Positions 5,869 through 9,425 of a stretch of 9,425 nt of DNA are shown here, piece by piece; the first letter of the stretch is position 1; each line of letters starts with the position of its first letter. The position numbers and the translations under genes are program-made. Below the pieces are notes generated by a model that was given only the letters and a program-made list of their open reading frames with translations, was not told where the DNA came from and did not search any database. Origin of the DNA: Proteobacteria bacterium UBA664 (GTDB lineage: Bacteria; Pseudomonadota; Gammaproteobacteria; UBA7966); assembly GCA_002299125.1 (NCBI GenBank), contig DBNU01000103.1, positions 1-9,425 on the forward strand, read 5' to 3'.

Positions 5869-6933
5869 ATGGACACCCACCTGTCGGCTGAAGCGCCGGT
5901 CGCGGCCGGAAGTCCGGGCCTTCCCCGGCTTTCCGTCGTGGTGACGGTGCGTAACGAGATCCGCAACATCGGCGCATTGGTGGAGAGCCTGCTCGGGCAG
6001 ACGCTGGCCCCGGCAGAGATCCTCATCGTGGACGGCCAGAGCACGGATGGCACGCTGGAGGTGCTGCGGCCCTATGCCGAGGACGGCCGCATCCGGCTCA
6101 TCAGCGAGGATTGCAACATCGCCGCGGGACGCAATCTCGGGATCCGTCTGGCGACGCACGAGCTCGTCGCCGTGACCGACGCGGGCTGCCGGGTGGACTC
6201 CATCTGGCTCGAGGCCATCGGCCGCTGTTTCGCCTCGGCCGAGGCCCCCGACATCGTGAGCGGCAACTTCCGTTTCGACGTCCAGAGCCCCTTCGAGCAG
6301 GAGGTCATCTACGCCACGTACATGGGTGATCGCGAGGACTCCTATGTCGCGCGCTACTATCCCTCGAGTCGTTCGATCGCCTTTCGCAAGGCTGCATGGG
6401 CGGCGGCTGGGGGCTACCCGGAGTGGCTCTACGCCGCAGAGGACACCCTGTTCAACATCCGTCTGCGTCAGCTTGGCTACCGTTTCGCCTTCTGCCGCGA
6501 CGCCATCGTGCGCTGGCGACCGCGCGAGACCTGGGCGCAGGTCTGGCGGCAGCGCTTCAACTACGGTCGCGGCAACGGCCGGGTGGGCTTTGGCGTACGC
6601 GGCTACAGCACCAACATCCGCTATCACCTGGCGATGCTGCTGCCGCTGCTGCTGACTCCCTGGACCCTGCTTGGGCCACTCGTGAGCCTGGGTGTCATCG
6701 CAGTGCATGTGCGCCGCCATTTGTGGGCGCAGGCCGCACGCGGCTGGCGCGAGACCGGGCGCCTCGCGACGCTGCTGCGTGTGCTTGCGCTCATGGAGTG
6801 GGTGCGGCTGGCAGGGATTGTGGGCTTTCTGCGTGGGCGCCTGGACCGCTGGACCGACCCCGGGATTGCCGCCCGCCAGCGCGAGTGGATGGGCGTGGCC
6901 AGCGTCGAGGAGCTCCCCCCCGACGGGCTCTGA
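5869..6933 (+). CDS. Family 2 glycosyltransferase with C-terminal membrane segments
   Basis: The 354-residue product is a GT-A fold, family 2 transferase that would move a sugar from a nucleotide donor to an acceptor at the inner face of the cytoplasmic membrane. It has the beta-strand and nucleotide-binding start LSVVVTVRNEIRNI (21-34), VDGQSTDGT (54-62), the DxD-equivalent TDAGC (103-107), AEDTLFNIRLRQLGYRF (180-196) with the acidic base pair, and the downstream RWRPRE motif (205-210). Hydrophobic stretches at about 243-271 and 291-311 suggest two or three membrane-associated helices. The first 20 residues are a variable lead. The ATG is the only plausible start after the in-frame moaC stop; AGGA abuts it too closely to be a good ribosome-binding site, so translation may depend on reinitiation from moaC. 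The substrate cannot be predicted. A cofactor role is possible but not suggested by the family; polysaccharide or lipid glycosylation is more likely. Confidence 0.9.
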   Translation: MDTHLSAEAPVAAGSPGLPRLSVVVTVRNEIRNIGALVESLLGQTLAPAEILIVDGQSTDGTLEVLRPYAEDGRIRLISEDCNIAAGRNLGIRLATHELVAVTDAGCRVDSIWLEAIGRCFASAEAPDIVSGNFRFDVQSPFEQEVIYATYMGDREDSYVARYYPSSRSIAFRKAAWAAAGGYPEWLYAAEDTLFNIRLRQLGYRFAFCRDAIVRWRPRETWAQVWRQRFNYGRGNGRVGFGVRGYSTNIRYHLAMLLPLLLTPWTLLGPLVSLGVIAVHVRRHLWAQAARGWRETGRLATLLRVLALMEWVRLAGIVGFLRGRLDRWTDPGIAARQREWMGVASVEELPPDGL

Positions 6934-6951
6934 GGTCGTGGCGATTGCGGA

Positions 6952-6977
6952 CCCTCGCCCCAGCCCCTCGCCCACAG
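6952..6977. repeat. 13-bp imperfect tandem repeat
   Basis: CCCTCGCCC occurs at 6952-6960 and again at 6965-6973, within two 13-base units that differ only slightly (CCCTCGCCCCAGC and CCCTCGCCCACAG). It sits between the glycosyltransferase stop and the nested palindrome and may be part of the same mobile or repetitive element. No coding sense is apparent. Confidence 0.6.
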
Positions 6978-6982
6978 CCAGA

Positions 6983-7062
6983 GTAGGTTGGGGTGACGTC
7001 AGGAACCCCACGTCCAGACATTCATTGCCCATGTCGGGGTTCGCAGGCTCACCCCTAGCTAC
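6983..7062. repeat. 80-nt nested quasi-palindrome (REP/MITE-like)
   Basis: Four pairs of inverted arms nest around one centre: GTAG (6983-6986) with CTAC (7059-7062); GGGGTGA (6990-6996) with TCACCCC (7049-7055); GAACCCC (7003-7009) with GGGGTTC (7036-7042); GACAT (7017-7021) with ATGTC (7031-7035), leaving a 9-base loop. Two further half-size hairpins also exist, for example TGGGGT (6989-6994) with ACCCCA (7005-7010). The design resembles REP-type intergenic palindromes that proteobacterial genomes carry in many copies, often mobilised by RAYT (Y1) transposases. It lies between two convergent genes, a favoured place for such elements, and could also end transcription from both sides although no T-run is present. 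Confidence 0.75.
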
Positions 7063-7107
7063 GCGCTGAGGGGGGATGACGGGAGGCCTTGCGCTCCGGG
7101 CCGCGCC

Positions 7108-8037
7108 CTACACCTCGATGTGCATGCCGTCCCAGGCCACCTCCCAGCCGGCCGCGTTGACCATTGCCCGCTCGGGGCTGTCATCGATGAGGATCGGATT
7201 GGTGGTGTTGATGTGGATGAACACCTTGCGCTTGACGTCGAGGTCGGCGAAGGCGGCGATTACCCCATCCGGGCCGGAATTGCTCATGTGGCCCATGCGC
7301 TGGCCGGTCTTCACGCCGACACCCTCGCGGATCATCTCGTCGTCCACCCACAGGGTGCCGTCGAAGAACACGAGCGGTGCCCCGCGCAGGCGCTCACGCA
7401 GGGCATCCGGCATGGAGGCGCAGCCGGGGATGTAGAAGAAGCAGGTCCGGCCTTCGGCATCACGCACTTCGATGGCGATGGTGTCCTCTTCCACCGAGCC
7501 GAAGTTCGCGCCCTTGTTGACGTCCTCGAGCCACAGGGCGACCTTGCCAGGCACAGAGAAGGGCACGATCTCGATGCCGGTCTCGGAGCCATCCACCCGC
7601 TTGAGGCGCACCGGCTGCTCCAGCGCAAGCGGCTGACGCGGCACGAACTCCGGATTCACCACGTTGAAGATGCTGTTGGCACCAAGCACCGCGAGTACAC
7701 GCGCGGTCGCGTAGATCGTGAAGGGCTGCGATTCGCGCATCACGAGCAGGCCGGTCACGTGATCGACATCGGCATTGGTGAGCACCGCGCCCTGGATGGG
7801 GCTATGCCGCAGATCCTGCTGCGGGTGCAGCGCCGGCGTCGCGATGATCTGTTGACGCAGATCGGGCGAGGCGTTGCACAGAAACCAATCGCGACCATCG
7901 TCGCTCACCGCGATGGACGACTGCGTGCGTTGCCGTGCCGCCGGATCGCCGCTGCGGGCGCGCCGGCTGTTCGGGTGATTGCAGTTCCATTGCGGAAAAC
8001 CACCGCCAGCGGCGGCACCGAGTACGCGAATGTGCAT
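7108..8037 (-). CDS. pqqB: Pyrroloquinoline quinone biosynthesis protein PqqB
   Basis: PqqB is a metallo-beta-lactamase-fold protein of the PQQ pathway, reported to hydroxylate the tyrosine of the PqqA-derived Glu-Tyr intermediate. The product is 309 residues, the family length, when started at ATG 8037 (MHIRVLGAAAGGGFPQWN); the frame stays open 29 codons upstream, but that part is not PqqB-like. Typical blocks are RTQSSIAVS (37-45), CNASPDLRQQI (54-64), LTNADVDHVTGLL (86-98), FSVPGKVALWLED (160-172), YIPGCA (202-207), FFDGT (224-228), RMGH (247-250) and FIHINTTNPIL (283-293). The N-terminal structural zinc motif, usually CxCxxC after FPQWN, reads CNHPNS here: only the first Cys remains. The ribosome-binding site is uncertain: GGGAGGGG lies about 10 bases upstream. 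No pqqA, C, D or E flanks it. The gene is 150 bases downstream of pcd on the same strand. Confidence 0.93.
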   Translation of the reverse strand: MHIRVLGAAAGGGFPQWNCNHPNSRRARSGDPAARQRTQSSIAVSDDGRDWFLCNASPDLRQQIIATPALHPQQDLRHSPIQGAVLTNADVDHVTGLLVMRESQPFTIYATARVLAVLGANSIFNVVNPEFVPRQPLALEQPVRLKRVDGSETGIEIVPFSVPGKVALWLEDVNKGANFGSVEEDTIAIEVRDAEGRTCFFYIPGCASMPDALRERLRGAPLVFFDGTLWVDDEMIREGVGVKTGQRMGHMSNSGPDGVIAAFADLDVKRKVFIHINTTNPILIDDSPERAMVNAAGWEVAWDGMHIEV

Positions 8038-8100
8038 CAGGGGTTCCCCTCCCGTCAGAGTTGTTGTCGTAGTTGGCCGTCGTCGCCAGCTCAGCGCGCT

Positions 8101-8124
8101 CACGGGCCATGGCCCCGTGGCCAC
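8101..8124. promoter_or_regulatory. Palindromic sequence between pcd and pqqB
   Basis: The 150-base gap between pcd and pqqB contains the perfect 12-bp palindrome GGGCCATGGCCC (8104-8115), flanked by CAC (8101-8103) and GTG (8117-8119) so that a single-base bulge gives a 9-bp stem. It overlaps a second palindrome, GTGGCCAC (8117-8124). It could be an operator or an RNA hairpin controlling pqqB separately from the upstream genes. The rest of the gap (8038-8187) shows no pqqA-like small gene with a Glu-x3-Tyr core and no clear promoter boxes. Chance palindromes are more frequent in GC-rich DNA, so the function is unproven. Confidence 0.35.
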
Positions 8125-8187
8125 AGCGCGGGCGAGCGCGCCAGCCGCTGCCGGACCGGGCCGCGGTCGCTCGCGCCGCCCCGGCCT

Positions 8188-8577
8188 TCAGTCGTACTTG
8201 AGGTACTTGAAGCGCGGATCTTCGGGCGTGCCGGTAAGGGCACCACCCTCGTCCAGGCCCGGCTGCCACATCACCACCTCTTCGATCTTGCGCGCGAGTT
8301 CGAAGTCCTTGTCGGTGATGCCCTTCGCCGCATGATTCATCAGCTTCACCGTCACGAAGGCATAGGACACCACCAGATCCGGGTGATGGAAGGCCGCCTC
8401 CGCCAGATGACCGATCGTGTTTACCACCATGAGCGTGCCCTTCCAGCCCGCCGTGCGGTAGGTACGTCGGATCCAGCCGTCCTTGAACTCCCAGCGCGGC
8501 AACTCTGCCGCGAGGCGCGCCACGACGGCCGCCTCATCGTAGGGATTGTCCTCTCCACGTTCACGCCACGAAGTCAT
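8188..8577 (-). CDS. Pterin-4a-carbinolamine dehydratase family protein (COG2154)
   Basis: Members dehydrate 4a-hydroxytetrahydropterins, recycling the pterin cofactor of aromatic amino acid hydroxylases; other members have been linked to Moco metabolism. From ATG 8577 the protein is 129 residues. The family signature is complete: E60-x3-H64-H65-P66-x5-Y72-x9-H82, followed by Asp (89 and 91), as in FHHPDLVVSY and KLMNHAAKG. It is longer than most members (about 95-115) because of a C-terminal tail (about 103-129) ending TPEDPRFKYLKYD. The start is fixed by an excellent Shine-Dalgarno (AGGAGG) six bases upstream, inside the 3' end of mfnB, with 17 bases of gene overlap. No phenylalanine hydroxylase is nearby. 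The upstream mfnB points to service of H4MPT or another pterin in C1 metabolism, which is an inference. Confidence 0.9.
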   Translation of the reverse strand: MTSWRERGEDNPYDEAAVVARLAAELPRWEFKDGWIRRTYRTAGWKGTLMVVNTIGHLAEAAFHHPDLVVSYAFVTVKLMNHAAKGITDKDFELARKIEEVVMWQPGLDEGGALTGTPEDPRFKYLKYD

Positions 8578-9277
8578 GTCGCCACCTCCTCTGCTTGCCC
8601 GCCGCCGTCTGCCGCGGCACCGCCGCCCGTGCGGCCGCCATGCGGCCGACACTCAAGCCCCCTTCCCGCGCACCGTCACACAGGGCACCGCGCAGCCCCA
8701 CCACCGCCGGCCCCAGGGCCAGGACCTGGGGCAGATCGGCCAGCGTCAAACCGCCGGCCAGCCCGAGCGCGAGACCCTGTGCGGCTGTGGCCGCACCAAG
8801 CGCCGACAGTTCATTCACGGCGAGTTTCGTGAGCAGACTGCCCGTGCCCTTCTCGCGCGTGTCCAGCATCAGCAACCGGACTTCACTGGCCATGAAGCGC
8901 GCCAGAGGCAACTCCCGCCAGGGGTCCTCGGCGAAGGCAACAGCAACGACAGCCTGGCCGGGATGCCTCCGTGAGAGGGTCTCGATCGCCTCCGCCGCAT
9001 GCGCGTCGAAGCAACCCACCTTGAGGATGTCCACACCGGCCTCGACGAGGGCAGCGGCGACTTCCGGCAGGCGCGCGTCACGCCCGCCGAGGTCACCGAC
9101 GGTCGCGCTGACCGGCACGCGCCCGTCAACGAGGGCCACCACCCGCTGCGCTGTGCGCGGATCGACGGCACCGAGTGCGCCCAGGGCCGGCTCCTTGAGG
9201 TCGATGAGATCGGCCCCCGCTTCGAGGCCGATGCGGGCCTCCTCCGGCGAGCGCACACTGGCGAGGAGCAGGGTCAC
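8561..9277 (-). CDS. mfnB: (5-formylfuran-3-yl)methyl phosphate synthase MfnB
   Basis: MfnB joins two glyceraldehyde-3-phosphate molecules into the furan phosphate precursor of methanofuran, the formyl carrier that partners H4MPT in archaea and in methylotrophic bacteria. The 238 residues fit the family (formerly DUF556), a TIM-barrel class I aldolase-like enzyme. Visible motifs are LLASVRSPEEA (4-14), GADLIDLKEP (21-30) with the Schiff-base lysine K28, ILKVG with K86, LMLDTREKGTGSLL (136-149) with D139 and K143 (same four-residue spacing as the D and K of the archaeal enzyme), and LGLAGGLTLADLP (171-183) followed by GLRGALC. The start is GTG, overlapping the previous stop as GTGA. The last 20 residues form a basic tail (KQRRWRHDFVA) that overlaps the dehydratase start. 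It is strong evidence for H4MPT-linked C1 metabolism in this organism. Confidence 0.92.
   Translation of the reverse strand: MTLLLASVRSPEEARIGLEAGADLIDLKEPALGALGAVDPRTAQRVVALVDGRVPVSATVGDLGGRDARLPEVAAALVEAGVDILKVGCFDAHAAEAIETLSRRHPGQAVVAVAFAEDPWRELPLARFMASEVRLLMLDTREKGTGSLLTKLAVNELSALGAATAAQGLALGLAGGLTLADLPQVLALGPAVVGLRGALCDGAREGGLSVGRMAAARAAVPRQTAAGKQRRWRHDFVA
8584..8592 (-). promoter_or_regulatory. Strong Shine-Dalgarno for the dehydratase gene
   Basis: On the minus strand AGAGGAGGT lies six bases before the ATG at 8577, a near-perfect complement to the 16S anti-Shine-Dalgarno. It lies within the last codons of mfnB and is the best ribosome-binding site in the window. It settles the dehydratase start and argues that the downstream product is made at equal or higher level than MfnB. 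Confidence 0.85.
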
Positions 9278-9425
9278 GCCCCAGGCCCCGGAACGTCGAT
9301 CTGGCCGGCCAACTCCGGATGGGCGCGGAACCGGTCCATGAGCCAGCCCCAGGCCTCGCGCTCGCTGGGCCCTGCGGTCTTCTCGATGGCAATGCCGAGC
9401 CAGGCGAGTTCGGCCAGGATCTTCG
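9274..9425 (-). CDS. C-terminal fragment of an H4MPT-cluster gene, possibly DUF447 family (5' end outside window)
   Basis: Only the last 49 codons are in the window; the gene enters from the right edge. The fragment reads LAWLGIAIEKTAG, then SEREAWGWLMDRF, and ends in a Pro/Gly-rich tail at GPGA. It is helical and soluble by composition. The IEKTAG...REAW pattern recalls the C-terminus of DUF447 proteins found in methanopterin gene clusters, but this is from memory and from very few residues. The stop overlaps the mfnB GTG by four bases (GTGA), so the two are translationally coupled and probably share a pathway. Confidence 0.6.
   Translation of the reverse strand, partial: KILAELAWLGIAIEKTAGPSEREAWGWLMDRFRAHPELAGQIDVPGPGA

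Noticed and set aside
5323..7032. A long open frame on the minus strand opposite moaC and the glycosyltransferase (569 codons)
   Set aside because: It mirrors two clear genes, has low-complexity His/Gln/Gly-rich translation and no recognisable motif. Such shadows are common in GC-rich DNA.
8038..8124. A pqqA peptide gene or a 29-codon N-terminal extension of pqqB
   Set aside because: Possible short products in this gap lack the Glu-x3-Tyr core of PqqA. The extension (Thr-rich run, basic) is absent from PqqB proteins.
7120..8832. A 570-codon plus-strand open frame opposite pqqB and the dehydratase
   Set aside because: It is antisense to two well-conserved genes, with biased, repetitive translation and no domain.
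8595..9341. A 248-codon plus-strand open frame opposite mfnB
   Set aside because: Its translation is almost entirely Ala, Arg, Ser, Pro and Thr, the usual artefact opposite a GC-rich gene.

Overview
The window is GC-rich, densely coded proteobacterial-type chromosome. Its genes make three cofactors: molybdenum cofactor (Moco), methanopterin-type C1 carrier (H4MPT) and pyrroloquinoline quinone (PQQ). Together they suggest a methylotroph or facultative methylotroph. A PQQ-dependent methanol dehydrogenase, H4MPT-linked formaldehyde oxidation and a Moco-dependent formate dehydrogenase would need exactly these three cofactors. None of those enzymes is encoded here, so the lifestyle is an inference. 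The lineage cannot be fixed; gamma- or betaproteobacterial is my best guess.

Layout. 1-3383 (+): 3' part of moaA, a mobA-mobB fusion starting inside the moaA stop, then moeA. 3567-4034 (+): small unrecognised membrane-anchored protein. 4005-5226 (-): moaD, moaE and a secreted DUF2147 protein, tightly packed. 5227-5334: short divergent intergenic region with an 8-bp inverted repeat. 5335-6933 (+): moaC and a family 2 glycosyltransferase. 6934-7107: convergent gap with a 13-bp tandem repeat and an 80-nt nested palindrome resembling a REP/MITE element. 7108-8037 (-): pqqB without its usual pqqA/C/D/E neighbours. 8188-9425 (-): pterin-4a-carbinolamine dehydratase, mfnB and the C-terminus of a further gene, with overlapping ends.

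How they work together. MoaA and MoaC make cPMP from GTP. MoaD and MoaE add the dithiolene sulfurs. MoeA inserts molybdate, and the MobAB fusion attaches GMP to give the bis-MGD form used by formate dehydrogenases. In the minus-strand block, MfnB makes the furan precursor of the methanofuran analogue that partners H4MPT. The co-transcribed dehydratase could service a pterin. PqqB belongs to PQQ synthesis.

The individual families are known. The points worth a second look are the dehydratase coupled to mfnB, the orphan pqqB with an altered zinc motif, an approximately 45-residue in-frame insertion in MobA, the nested palindrome, the translational coupling of DUF2147 to moaE, and the unrecognised membrane protein. 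I saw no tRNA, rRNA, CRISPR array, transposase or phage gene.
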